Shown piece by piece: positions 1-13,257 of a stretch of DNA of 64,000 bases (position 1 is the first letter of the stretch; the number at the start of each line of letters is the position of its first letter). Source of the stretch: Lophius americanus. Lineage: Eukaryota > Chordata > Actinopteri > Lophiiformes > Lophiidae. The position numbers were made by a program, and so were the translations under genes. The notes beneath the pieces are model-generated. The model saw nothing but the letters and a program-made list of their open reading frames with translations, made no database searches and was not told the origin of the DNA. The DNA is taken from positions 8,333,001-8,397,000 of the forward strand of contig JBBDHG010000024.1 of the NCBI GenBank assembly GCA_037951165.1, given 5' to 3'.

Positions 1-3000
1 GCTTCTTAAAGGAACAGCTCACCCAAAAAGTTAGAGTTTCGTAGTACTTTATGCATTTCACAGCAAAACAGCGTTGACACTTTCTCCTAGACCAGTGGTT
101 TTCAAACCTTTTTTTCAAAAACAGACCCCTTTATTATTATATTTTCAACCAAGTTACTATCAGCACAAAACATGACTGTAAGAGAAAATGCCTTTATAAA
201 AACATAAAATACAGCGCCTCAATCATTAAATAACAACCTGTTAAGCACTTACAGGATACATTTCTAACAGTCCCTCTCTAAATTCATGACAAATTGATTT
301 TTTGTTATCTTTTAATAAGAATCAAACGGTGGTGTTGCAATTTAAGTGAATAATCATCGTTGTCGAAATTGTTAGAATACCATAGATCTGAACAGAAATC
401 CGTACTTTTGCCTCTAAACTAATAAATGTCAGTACACTCAATGTCAGAAGAAGGTGAACAAGGTCAACTCAAACTTCTCATCTCTGCGTATCACTAATAC
501 CTAGCTTATGTTCTTCAGTGAAGATTTCCGCTTAACAGTTTTAAAAGAACACATTTCCTGTCTTTACTTATTTAGGAGAATCATGAAACAATCTTTTTTC
601 TGTGAAGCTCCTGATTTTGGATTAAGAAACTTTGCCTGACTGTCAGTCAGCATGGTCGTGGTCTGATGATGTTTGTTTTTTTTACTTTGGGATAAACTGT
701 TCCTTTAACAGGCTTGATGTTCTCTCTTACTCAAAGATGTACCTTCATCACACAAGCATGCAAACGGCTCATAACACAAGCTGTGTGCAGCAGAGTCAGA
801 TGTGTTGTATAACAATTTATTGTAGTCAGGGAGCCAACAGGAGCAGATTTCCCCTCAGACTGACAGGAGAGAAGCAGATCAAATCCTCAGAGGTTACAGA
901 TTTTCTTTACGCTTGGAGCAGAAATTGGCAGTGGAGGCTGTTCTTAAATATCTAGGATGCTTTGAATGCAGCTTGGTCTGAACATTAGAACGTGGAAGTA
1001 AGAAAGAAGTACAAGAATGGAGATGTGTGGAGGTCTAACCAGTTGTTGGTGACCTCGTGGTCTCTGTTGCCAGGCGTCTGATAGAATAGGTCCAGAGCTC
1101 CCTCTTGATATGAGGGGGGGATATATTTTAAATAATTTTAAAAAATTAATATTTTCTGAAGGGAGAGATCTCATAACTTAACAGTTGTGTGTAAAAGCAC
1201 TTCAGAACGTTGATGAACTGACGGCTGAGTGACCGTGGGAAGGATTTTTAACTAAGTTAAATTCCATCAGAGCATCTGAAAATCTTCTGGCTTGTCAGCT
1301 CTTTGTGGTTAAAGCTAAGGAGACTTTTCATTACAGAGGGTGCGTGCTTGGCTTCAAGTCAAAGGTCTGGTATGAGCTTTTCTCTACATTCCGTTACAAA
1401 GCATGTGATTGTAATTGTTTTGACCAGTTCAAAATGTATTCCTCTGTGTGTGTCTGCGTGTGAGTGTGTGCGTGCGTGCGCGCGTGAGTGAACTGAATGA
1501 GCTGATACTGATGAAGGGTGTCTCCACGGAGACGTATGGTACAGTATGCAATCCCAGCTCTTACTCTATGATAATCAAAACGATTGTGCTGTGCGACGAT
1601 ATAACTTCAGGGTTTGTGTGCTTGCGCAACTGAATGCGTGCATATGGATGTGTGTGTGTGTGTGTGTGTATGTAGTATGACAGGATCTGACTACAGATGG
1701 GAGGGAGGGGCTTTCCTCTGCACACAATGAGCCAGCTTTACTAAGACCTAAGATCCATCAAGCTGCAACAACTCACTTAGGTACTTGAGGTCTATTAAAA
1801 AAGCTGGAGATCCTTCAGTAGGACCAGAATTATTCAGAAAGAAAAAACTTTTTCTTTTTTAGAACAAACAATGTTTGTTCTGGACACTGCTGATTTCTGT
1901 AACACAGAAGAATTCTGTCTCCTCTGAAAAAACTCCAAACTAATTATTTTTATTAGTTAAAATAATGAGTTATTACATTGTTTTTGCAGCACTGTGTATT
2001 CAATTGATACTACTTTAAAATAATTCTCAAAATCGATTCTGCTCTCAGGTCTGAAACATTGCAGAGCAGTCACACGTCACCACCATGTCTCAATTTGTCT
2101 CAAAGCGAGCGATCTATATAGGTTTTTCTTGAATAATGGGGTGTTAGGGTGCAGTGTGGCGATTCAGAAAATTTGAGGAGAAAGACTTGTATTTTTTTTT
2201 TTTACAAAAAAAGAAAAAATAGGGAGGGATTTTAAAGTTTATTCTTCTTTTCTTGCTTAATCGATCCGTAATGGTCCTGATCTCACTTTCAGAAACATTT
2301 CAGCTTTGTGACAGTAAAAGAACATTCTGCTACTTCCTCAGACAGTCCTTTGTTTTTCTCCTGCTTTACAAAATGCCACAAGAATGATGGAATATTTTTA
2401 TAATACTAGATTCAAGATCACGGCAAACTCTGAATGTCCAATTTGGAAGTTTTCAGACTATTAAAAATGTGTGTTCCCATGCTTAAGCAAGGAAAGATTG
2501 GCCATATCAATTGCGTGGAAGTAGATACATTGACGGGTATCAATTATTAAAACCATCTTTGGAAAAACTACTATACTATACTTACATATTAAGAATACAA
2601 ACCCATCACATGACAATAGTACATGGCTTGTTGAAATCAACGCTCAACAATCAAATCCGGTCTAAGCAGGCGTTCAAATCACTTTTGCCATGGAGGAGCT
2701 TAGAATTTTCCACTGTAGTGTCCTTAACGCAGCATCATTCAGCTGATCCAGTACGCAGTTTTACAAAATGAAAACAACCAGAACTCTCTCAGCAACCTGG
2801 ACTACTGACCAAAAGCACACATCTAGGCTATGTGAAATGATCATGATGATCTCATGATCTATGTGCCACATTTTTTTCATATTTTTTGAATACTGATACT
2901 GTTTTTGATGAACAGACATATAGTTAACATAACATATTGTCATTACTGTGAAATCATTACAAGAACAATGCATTAAAAGGGGACCAAATGTCCTTAATAT

Positions 3001-5752
3001 ACAGCATAATGTTTGTTAAGGCTTTAATAAGAGGACATGGTGCCCAAGTTACCCAGTTTAGAAAAACTCCTACTAAATTTACTGGGCCAATTGAAAGAAT
3101 TAGCAGCACCTTGCTTGTTTTCACAACACTTCACGTCAAACAATAAAAAACCCAGTTCAGGATTTTCTTTTCTAAAGAGCATAGACAATAAAGAAGAGCT
3201 CTGTGCCATCAGGCTCACGCACATACAGGATGAAATACCCGCCATGTACTGTTTGTCTGTGGAAAAACTTCATCACAGGTTAGTTAATGATGCAACAGAG
3301 TGCCAAATTAAAAGATGTTTTTAGCAGTATTTCTTCAAACACTGCTGTAAGCGGAGGGTTTTATATTTTTAATATTTAATATTTCTGGCGCAAACAGTTA
3401 TTAAATTAAAGACTTGACAGAAACTACAAACTGGACAGATAATGAAACAAAAATATATTACCGATTTTACTATTCCTTTGGAAGCCGACTGAATGGTCTC
3501 TCATTAACTCCTATTTAGTTTGTTTTATTCAATATACCGACGCTGATATCTGGTTAAGGGATGAATTTTCCCAAGAGTCCCTCTCACAATGTAGCAAGAT
3601 CTGTACCCTTCGGCTCTTTGGCCTGGAACGGTCAGAGAACCTCAGTTAAGCTGGCTCCTGTCTTGTGCTCATGTGAAACCGTCTCCCATCCTTGTAGTCT
3701 CAATCTGTAGCATGTTCAGGTAGCACTAGTACTGTAGCATCCTATAGCCTCCTCTACGTAAAGCTCGTTGATGTCATGTCTGGGTTACAGTCCGTAGTGT
3801 CAATGAGTGCGCAAACTGTTACTATTATAGCACATTAATGTCATATTTGCATTAAGTCTCCTTCAGTAACACACATTTAGGTGGCACAGTGTTTGTCTCA
3901 GAGGTGTGGAATAGGCTTGACACTTTATTGAGCTCAACCTTGTCTTCTAAGAAGGTAACAGTACAAATGGTGCCTACTACTTACATACGGGGTAGAGTGC
4001 TGGTTGGTCCTTGCCGTGCCACAGTAGACTTTCATTTCCTGTAACACAGTAAACAGTTGACCCGCCCCCTAAGACATTCATTGAATACACAGGCACATTC
4101 ATTTCTTGTGTGTCCTCTTAATAGTTGTATTTCGCCATCATCATCCTGCCACATCATATGACTTCAAAGATGAGCAAATGTAGTTTAGAGGCTAATTGTT
4201 TGCAAGTGTTTTGATTGAGCAGAAAAATTTGCACTGTTGTATATCTTTGCTAGCATGTGTGACGTATGCAAGGAGGAAGCAGGCCATCTTCAATAGCCAT
4301 AATGTTCATTATGTCGCGAGACAGGCTTCACACAGGAGTCCCATCCTGGCTCTTAAACATTGCACCACAATTATGATCCCTCATTTAGTTCTATTGAAAT
4401 TTAAACTGAGGAGCAGTATAGTGTGTGTGTGTACATCAGGAAGCTTGTATATAGAGAAATAATGATTGTAATTGTATGATTGTCTGTAGGGCATTATATT
4501 GAAACACATTGCTTACCTCAAGACTTGAGACAAATCTCTCCTTTCTTTCTCCTGGCGTTTGTTTGGCCTGTCAGTCAGACTATTTACATTTCCCTGTACC
4601 TAGGCTTTCTTTCATAACAATTGGATATGCTATATAACGTATATTCAACACCTGAAGCACTACATTATAGCGAGCTAAGACAGAAGCTGGTTAATGTTGT
4701 GTATTATATTTGAAAACATATTTATAGATATTATAAAGGCCCACACATGCGCTGATGCACATCTGCAGACTAATAAATCCTCTGAAAATCAAGGGATTTA
4801 AAAACGCACCACAATGCTTACCGTAAATTTGCTTGGGTGGCGTGTGTCGTTTTAAAATAACAAGCAATATTATGTTATTACTTAACCTGTAGTAATTATT
4901 TTAATTTAATCAGTAACAAAATTATGGAACAAAAAAATCCCCCAAAGCATGAGCAGAATCAAAAAAAAATTTTAAACATTTATTTTGTGATCAAGTTTTT
5001 AATTAATATTGAGGGACAGATCAGTTAACCACATTTACAGATATGATACTCTTTTGATAAACTTATAATATCATATATAAACTGCCTTATTAGTACACCC
5101 CGTTCTTGGAGAACACAAGACTTAACCCTACCAAAAAACATTAACAAAGAATGCAGCACGTATCAACAAATGATGATGGTGATGCTAAAGTTATTTTGAC
5201 TTAATGAATTGGATACGGTGTTTATTATATTTCCTTTGGCACTATGGGTTTGGGCAATACAATGTTCAAAAGAAATAATGTCTGATGATCATAGAATCCA
5301 CTTGAAAATCAGGAAGTCAAGAGGAGGCTCCCATCTTAATGTCCATAACTACTTGTTAGCTATTAGACTTAAATATAGCAGTAGTCTCTGATTTTCTTTT
5401 TACCTCAAATAATGTATCACTATTGAAAGATAATCAGTAATGATAATAATAATAAATTTAATTTATAACGCACCTTACATTTGGATCAAATCTCAAAAGT
5501 GTCAGTGTCAGTAATCAGCGTGTCAGCACAACCTTGGTCATGTTTGTAATTGCAACCCAACGAGAACATATTTATTCATTAATTCATTAATGTCAGGATG
5601 AGGAAGGTTCAATAAGATAAACTTACTTGGCGAACTTAAGTCAAAATAAAAAGAAAAAAGAACCTGAAACTAGCCTAAATCCATAACAAAAAAAGAGGGA
5701 GAGAGTAATTCCCAACACTATAGTTACTGGGTTTGCTGCATTTCGACTACAT

Positions 5753-6258
5753 TAATCGGTCATAACATTGTAACCACCTGACTAATATAATGTCAGCCTT
5801 TCTCTTGGCACCAAATCAGCTCTGTTCAGATGCCTTTCTATCTGGATCAGGATTCACTTTTTCAGCAATTTGTGTCACAGTAGTTCTTCTGTGGGATTTG
5901 AAAAACACTGGCTAGCCGTCGCTCCCCGCACTATTCAATGAGCCGTGAACATCTATGAACCTTCAATAATTTACCAGTTGTTCTTCATTTGACCACTTTG
6001 GTAGAAACTAACCACTGTAGCCCATAAACATCCAACAAATTCCGCAGGTTTGGAGATGATCTGACCCAGTCATATAACCATCACAATGCGGCCTCTTGTC
6101 AAAGTCACTCAGATCCTTATATTTGCCAACTTTGCGGAAAAAACATTCACTTGCTCCCTGATGTATCCCACTCACAAACAGATGCCATTGTAACGAGATA
6201 ACCATTATTATACTGACTTCACCTGTGGTTATAATCTTATGGCTGATCAGTGTATACA
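5753..6258. mobile_element. Short non-autonomous Tc1-like element (MITE)
   Basis: About 500 bp bounded by related inverted ends: near 5755 a sequence close to 'ggtcataacattgtaacca', and near 6235 a sequence close to 'cttatggctgatcagtgta'. The interior (Tc1-type text about taking 'cctcttgtcaaagtcactcagatcc') matches a dispersed teleost sequence I recognise as an internally deleted relative of a Tc1-like transposon. It carries no transposase frame. A partial copy lies at 32975-33162 and longer relatives at 34520-35015 and 43715-44690. Confidence 0.7.
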
Positions 6259-7336
6259 GAAGTTCCAATAGGCAACTCCAATCAACTATTTCCATTTTAT
6301 ACAAAAATAGACAACTTCATTGTCACAGTGCAGAAAGATAAGGCCCACAAGAGAAGAAGAGGATAATCTGTCAGTTTATGAGAGGCTCCATCCGTCCAAT
6401 CGACTGCCTCCAGCTGTAAACATAGAACGCAACGGCAGCATCTCTTCCAGGTCACTGAAAGTGGATAGCGGTAGAGAAATTCACAACTGCTCAAACAAAT
6501 GTTATCGGTATATCGTTGGTACCATCCAGGTCATGCTGCCCCAGCTGCGGCATCGTTTAAGATTAATCTTCTCTGAAAATATAGTTTTCAGACTTGACAC
6601 TACTCACGTAAATCAGTCAAGCGTAAGAAAATCTCGTGTGGCGAATAATCACAGATCTGCCCGCATATAGATGCACAACCAGTTTTAGATTCTCAGGCCA
6701 AAAATTGAACGGTGCGTTTTTAAATCCCTCGAGTGTGAAACTGGCTGATGTTTGTATTAAGCAGGTTATCTTGTGGCTTCAGTGATAGTAAGGTATACTT
6801 TTGCTGTGTTTAAGTGTTTGGTGTTCGGAAAACACTTGGAAACAATCGTTTTTACAGCTACAGTCACAAAAGCCTCAGTATATGATTGTGAAGATATCGG
6901 CTTGATTAGCAGACATAATATGACGTATGCTTTTGATATATACTCAGTATCCAAACAAAGCCTGATTTATTCTCTCATATAACCAGAAGTTATATTTTCA
7001 TCTGTTGTACTAGATCATATTATTATGCATTCATCATCATTTGGAATCTTTTCAGTTGTGAAACCAGAACCAAGAGGGAAAAAAACGGGTTTGTGCAGGA
7101 TGTGGGATGCTCAGAGAGGTGTGGTGTGAAGTTCTGCTTCATACAGAAGCCGCTCGGCAAATACAATCACTTCTCTCTTCGCTTTATATGAAGGTGTTTT
7201 ACTGATGCCGTAGTCGTCGTGCCCCTCAGAGCATTTTATGACTGTACCTTGATTGTAGAAGCCCTATTTTATACTGAGTTATTTCAGAATACAGTATGTG
7301 CTGTTGTACATTAAATGTATTGTATGAAGAAAGCTA

Positions 7337-7342
7337 AATAAA
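7337..7342 (+). promoter_or_regulatory. Candidate polyadenylation signal AATAAA
   Basis: AATAAA lies in an AT-rich stretch that resembles a vertebrate transcript end, followed by a T-rich and GT-containing run. The gene it would serve is not visible in the window, so this may be chance. Confidence 0.3.
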
Positions 7343-9483
7343 TGCTGTTTAAAAACTAACACATTTAGTCCTTTCAAATCTTTTGTGACTTCTATTGAAT
7401 AACTGTACTTGTGTTGTGAAACTATTCATTCAGCGTTGTTTTGTATTGTTCTAAAATGTAAGGATACAAACTGTTGAACATCGGTCAAATGAACAGATGT
7501 ACAGATTACATATCCCTCGCTTTCGTTTTCCTAGATCATTTTGGAGCTTTCTCAAAAAGACTGCTAATCCAACATCCCCACAAAATGTCGTCAATGCAGC
7601 AGGTCTGGGGTTGGCCACATTAGATAGACGTGTGATTGTTTGACTTTAACAGAGGTTTACACTTTAATGAATGTCATTCTAGTTTGGATTACGTATATTG
7701 TTTTAAAGATATTCACATTTGTCCAAAACTTAAAGAAACAAAGCACTGAACCCTTCTAGAAGCTGAATTAGAATTATTTTTCCATTTTAACTTCTGTTGC
7801 TGCTCTACAAGTCGGCCACTAGAGCGCACACTTTGACAAATCTGCACATAAATGTAACAAAGTGTTAAGGCAGGTGCTACATATTTCACAGGGTGCAATT
7901 CATGCTCTATAATAACTAGTATATTCTAGAATGTTCAGTGGCAAAGGGCTACTCCTTGTTCCATATTACACCTACTCTTTATTTGTGCTGGTGTCAGATT
8001 AATGCTCTGAAATTTAGAGCTAGTGTCAGTCCAGATTGTTTAGTTTTAGCTGGACTTCTACATCTCCTCTGGTGCTTCATCATTTGGGGAGAGCGCCAAT
8101 ATTGGCAGACGTTGTGGACATTACAGCCCCCGCTTCAAGGCTTATCAGTCTCTGCTTAAACTCACCAGGGGAAACACTACACTACATTACTAACACCCTG
8201 TTGAAGATAAATTCTTGTAAAGTTGCTTCACTTGTGTTGCCATAATGCAAAACACTAGAGTACGGTGTTGAAATATTTGCAACTGAGCAGAGAGAGGAGA
8301 TTTTGTCCCTGGGATACCTCCAAAGGAAACTTAGTGCTGCATGCTTTTACATCTGTGCTCAATCAGGAGTGTAGCTCCAGTCCCACACTGCCAGATGACT
8401 GGGCCGTGGTGGACCTGCTGAATCACCGCGCACACAGGATGGAAAAATATTTCAGCCAACTTTATGTCACTAATCCAAGTGAAAATCACAATTCCAGAGA
8501 CCATTTTGCAGATCTGCTAATGGCTTGCGTGCTGTCTGTGCTTGTGTTAGCGTTCCTTAATGTGCATGTGGTTTCAGGGGAGATCAGAGGACAAATCCAA
8601 GATACCGCTTCAATTAAATTACTCAGGAGCCCATTAAAGGGTTAATACTCCGATATGCAACATCTGTTCTGTGTCAGATATCCTGCTGGAGTGTGTATGG
8701 ATCCCCATAGAGAATGAAAAGGGGAGGATAGCGTTTTCTAAATCCTTTTCCATTTGTACCTTGTGAGCCTGCTGGAAACCAGCATTTTTCCCTGCTCCCT
8801 CCCTCCCCCAACTCTCTTTCTTCCTTCTCTTTTGCTCTGATGTCATTGTTTCCTGCTAAGTAGATGCTGACGCTCAGCTCAAGGCGTTATGCACAGACTT
8901 GAGCGTGTTAACTTAAAGTATAAACTCCCATACTGAATTTGACCTCCGAATATACAGAAATATAAATAAAAGTGATGTCAGGACTATTAAAACACTAGGA
9001 TGTAAGTCTGCTGTCATCTGTTGCCTATATTGTATCCTGTGAAGTACTCTCATTGCTCATGGTTCTTCCTACCGAAATGTAAATCGAATAAAATGATTAT
9101 ATCCAGGTGGAGGTTACATGCTCCCATTTTTGTGCACATTGTCAGAAGAAATATTAAAATACTTCACACTGAACTTTAAAAACCATATTATGTATGATTC
9201 ATCCCTTCAAAATTGAATTTAAGTAAGTGAATCATGATAAGTATAAGCTAAATGATAGTTTTAGAAGTAAAACATTTGTGCAAACGGAATAACCTCCCAG
9301 TCAGTGCAATGTATTAGCAGTTATGAAATATCAGCGTACTTACAGTTTAAGTCAGAGGGAAATATATGTTCCAAAAATATAGTGTAAAGTGTAATACGTA
9401 GCCTTTATGAATCTACAGTGAATATGACTACATCTGAGATGGACTGAAGATAAAAGGTGACCTCTATCAGTCCCGGTTTGTGT

Positions 9484-9700
9484 TGTCACTCAGCTGCAGC
9501 TCAGGAGGTAGAGTGGTCCTCTCCAAATGAAAAGGTCGTGAAAAGGTTGGTAGCTTCGATCCCTGGACTGCCCTGCCGTCTTCATGTCATACGGTCCTTG
9601 AGCAAGACCCTGAATCCCCATTTGTTCCCAGAGCACATCACAGGTGCTGCCCATTGCTCCTCGGGTATGGGTCAAATGCTGTGAATTAATCTCATTATGG
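9484..9700 (+). mobile_element. tRNA-derived SINE
   Basis: The 5' part has a tRNA-like internal promoter: an A-box-like 'ggtagagtggt' near 9507 and a B-box-like 'agcttcgatccc' near 9552. A conserved body follows, with 'ccttgagcaagaccctgaa' near 9595 and a 3' part 'cccattgctcctcgg' near 9650. This order is typical of teleost tRNA-derived SINEs. A fragment sharing the 3' body lies at 53150-53265 and a related antisense copy at 55855-56085. Confidence 0.75.
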
Positions 9701-10439
9701 CGTACTGTAGTTACTGTCTAACCCCTGAGGTGAAAACTGTGCGGTCAGAGCCCCACCTGAGTGTGGACTCTTCTTTGCAGAACTACTCAGTGATGACCGG
9801 ACATTTTCCTTCAGAATTTTTCTGGCAGTTTTTCCTGATTTGTGGCAAGTCATCCAGGCTGAAACAGCAAAGTATCCCCCCAAAGTTACCCTGTCCTCTC
9901 CATGCTTGACTCTGGGTATCATTTTATTTGTGTGTTTGGTTTCCACCAGATGTAACAGAGCCACTGTCTTCAGAACAGTTTAACAGGTGTTTATAAGGTG
10001 TGTTATGGCAAAATTCAGACGTGTTGTAATGTTCTTCTGGGATGGCAGTTGTGGCCTTCACCTCAACGTCCTCCCATCCTTCTATTTTTGCCCAGTACCT
10101 CTGGAATACTGGAGCCAAGCACACTGACCTTGAGAAAGGCCAGATGGGTTTTGGTTGTTTTTCTTTGGATCTTGTGTGACTTCCTGCATGAGCACTCAGC
10201 ATGCTATTTTGGAAGGTTTGTCACTGATGGCAAGGTTCACAAGTGTTCCAACTGTCTGGAACACGATTTCAGTTTTCATTTATCTCCTATGGGCCAATAC
10301 TATATACAAAAGAAATAAGAATAACAAGTAAGAAGTACCAGTAACATGATACATACTCTACGTGTTGTAAATAGTGGGTCTCACTCTAGATCTGAGTCCC
10401 AGAGTCTTAAAAATAATTTTGATGAAACAATGGATATTC

Positions 10440-10880
10440 TGTCCTTTGGGCTAAGAAAGAAAATATATTAAATGTTAAATGTCCCCAGCACAATGTTCCT
10501 AATCCAGTGCCTGTGATGATATAGGCTGTGCTGGTGGCCAAGGCGTTTGCAACTTTCACATCTGTGACCACTCCATTAATACTGAAAAGCACGTACAGGT
10601 TTTTGAACAACACAGCTTCCCATTCAGATTATGATTTGTTCAGGGATGTCCCTGCTTCTTGCAGCAAGTCGTTGCCAGGTCACATCATGTCCTCTTACAA
10701 CAGCAAGCCTTTAGGGTGTAAGGGTCCTGGTACTAGACTGACCCGCCATTGAACGTGACGCACATTATGAAGCTCCAAATACAACTACAGACCTTACTCT
10801 GAAATAAGCTGTATATCAAGCAAGAACAGGACAGAATTATTTTTCATCAAATTCTTCACACAAACACTCACTTAGCACTG
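10440..10880 (+). mobile_element. Decayed Tc1-like transposon fragment
   Basis: The stretch follows the 3' half of a common teleost Tc1-like transposon as I remember it: 'gtgaccactccattaatactg', the 'caagtcgttgccaggtcacat' segment, and a stretch near 10760 that resembles the 'cgcattatgaagc' part. It has many stops and small deletions, so it is an inactive relic. The sequence just before it (about 9975-10310) may belong to another transposon; I cannot name it. Confidence 0.65.
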
Positions 10881-11877
10881 GATGAAAAAGTTCCCCCTTC
10901 AAATAAAAGTAAAAATATTGCCTACAAGGTGTTCTAACTTGTTATTACTCATATTTACATCCCGTCATAATCTTTCAGCGGCTTCTTCGTCCAACTACGT
11001 AGTTTTAGCTCTCCGACATTATCTCGCCGCTTCTAGTATGTTCTGTACCCTTTTCTCTTCCCACTTTCTTAACTATGGTACTCTTAAAACAGCAATTCAG
11101 GTGAGTGTAACTTTTCAACCGACTTTAAATCATTCAGCATTTGTAACACATTATTAGTAAAATTCAATTTTAATGCCAGCGTTGGCCGTTAGCATCAGCT
11201 TTCAACAACAAGCATTCTCTGATGTTAGCTGTATTTTAGCAATGTTTTCCATGATATTTCCCGACTTTTAAAATGATTTTACCTAACTTAATGTTGGCTA
11301 TTATTACCATGTTTCGCATGTGGAATGGGTTATTCATCATTTAAATGAGTCCAGCTTTCATCCGTGTTTATCACATCTAAAGAGAACTGAATGAAAAAGC
11401 AAAAATGGCAAAAAGTGGAAATTCAAATGACCTCAAAATCTTCCACGTTTATTTCATGAGGAGGTAAAATGACAAAACCATTCCAATTGCTAACTAATGC
11501 ACATGTTCTTTTCCATTCATTCATTTGGCTTCCATTACTGCAAACATTGCCTGTTACTGTTTCTCTCTTTAAAAACTGTTTCAGCAAACTCCCCTGTGTA
11601 AGTCTTTATCCTCGCACGCTGAAAAAGGCCTCTGCTCGACCTTTCTGTACTTAACATTCTTTTCACCCTGAGTCATATCCTGTACTGATATTAACAGTTT
11701 TCAGAAAATTAAACCCTGCCGAGTTGATATGAGCTGGGTTATTTTATCAGAGATTCCCATGCATTTGGCAAAATTGTCTGTCTTCTGTGAAGTTAGGGGG
11801 CCATCCACTTCCATCTGCTCAAGATTCTGCCTGTTCAAAAGACGTTTTTTCCCCCCACATGTGCATACTCATGGTTG

Positions 11878-11950
11878 GAATTGTTGGGTGTGCCTTGAGA
11901 TGACTTCTGTTGTGATTTGGTGCTATATGAATAAAAGTGACATCATCTCA
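11878..11950 (+). mobile_element. 3' end of an L2/Rex-like LINE
   Basis: It contains 'ttgtgatttggtgctatat' followed by 'gaataaaa'. This is the usual 3' tail of a very common teleost LINE group. The same tail ends the longer copy at 54346-55470. Only the tail is present here. Confidence 0.6.
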
Positions 11951-13257
11951 TTGGGAATAATCTTACGAATGTCTGAGCAGATGGGACAAACATTATGGCG
12001 TATTTGGAAAATTGGAGTAAAACTTGAAGTCATTTCATTTTTTTGGAATATCTGCGCACATGGGATAGAACTGCCAAATTTTTGTCTGATTTCATTGAGA
12101 ATTTCTCTGAAAATTTTGTAATTTATGTCTCATCTCTTCATCTAGAGACTCATCTCAATCCCAAACTGGTTGTCACTCTCCTCAATTAGACTAAATAGCT
12201 GAGGATTACCCGGGAAAACTAGTTGTAATAAGACTGTTGGCTAAATATACAACAAGTCCCACAGCGACGCCTCCAACAGGCTCTCCAAACAACAGAGTGG
12301 AGGATGGGGGAACAGTAAAGAAAACACCTAATCTTAAAATTTCATGTGCGTGTGTGTGTGTTTGTGTGTGTGTGTGTGTTCCTCCATGGCCTCATAGCCT
12401 GTCATAGATTTTTCTCAAAAAAAACAGAACACGAGTTGCACAGCACCGTCAGGAAAGAGTGAGAGAGAATCATGAGAAGGAAAGAAATGATCCAGTCCCA
12501 ACTAAAACAAGTCACGGACTGAAGAAGAATTTATGTCTTACTCCTGCCTGTTTTCATTTTCTATCTATTCCCCCCTCTGATGATTTGTGGTGTTTGGTTT
12601 GGTTAAAGCACACAAAATCCTATCCTCCCCTTTCCTCCTCCTTCTCTTGTTGTGTAATTCGCCTGCTCTATTGTGAGTCTGCAGGGTGAAGAAGCTCTCA
12701 ACAGAGGAATTCATCAGGGTTGATAAGGAGGAAGCTTCAGTCCCAACCCAAGACTTGCTGTCTGAGGCTGTCACATGCCAATCTTCATCCTCCTCCCCCA
12801 ATCTCTTGTCTGAGCCTTGCACCTGTTCTGACTCGTCAGCCAGGTGAGGAGGCTCCTACGGCCTTACGCTGTTTTTTTTTTCAGCTTACCATAGCTGCAG
12901 GGCAGTGAGGGGCCCAATCCAGTCATTTGAGTGGATTGCTCCTTTACGCCATGTCTCTTCCTCCCTGTCTCTCTCTCTCTCTCAACTTCACTCCCCCTAC
13001 TATAACCCACCTCTCTCCCCTCCCGGTCTATCCTTACCCCCCACCCACTACATCTCTGTCTAGCCCAGTCTACTTGACACTGGTGGTGGTGGGTGTGTAT
13101 GTGGAACTGCAGAAACATCCCAGCTGGAGTGGATCAGATCGCAAGCAGAAGGGGAAGAAAGCAATTCTTCTGAGAAAAAGAGAGACAAAGTTGGTTTGAG
13201 CATCGGACAGCTAAGAGAACTATTAAAGAAACTTCTGCAGTTGGAAGAGCAGCAGGT

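Larger units (their letters stand above)
1..7350. other. Non-coding region, possible 3' UTR or intergenic DNA
   Basis: No convincing exon is visible on either strand. The open frames here are short and do not resemble a protein I know. The stretch is AT-rich. It has a GT microsatellite near 1640-1670, a repeat-like start near 92-130 (a sequence close to 'ccagtggttctcaaac', seen at the edge of many vertebrate repeats) and a Tc1-like short element at 5753-6258. The final part, about 7080-7342, reads like the end of a long vertebrate 3' UTR and finishes with AATAAA. It could therefore belong to a + strand gene lying before the window. That is inference. Confidence 0.4.
7351..13257. other. Intergenic region and aebp1 5' flank
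   Basis: No supported gene. It contains a SINE (9484-9700), unclassified repeat-like sequence (about 9975-10310), a decayed Tc1-like element (10440-10880), a LINE 3' tail (11878-11950) and a GT microsatellite (about 12345-12380). An open frame at 8265-8645 (126 codons) matches no protein I know. The last few hundred bases before 13258 are pyrimidine-rich and then purine-rich and probably contain the aebp1 promoter and 5' UTR. I could not find a TATA box or define the start site. Confidence 0.5.

Noticed and set aside
6320..6670. 116-codon open frame
   Set aside because: No recognisable motif, composition similar to the surrounding non-coding DNA, directly after a MITE.
9500..9570. Possible tRNA gene
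   Set aside because: A and B box-like sequences are present, but the cloverleaf is not intact and the segment continues into a typical SINE body.
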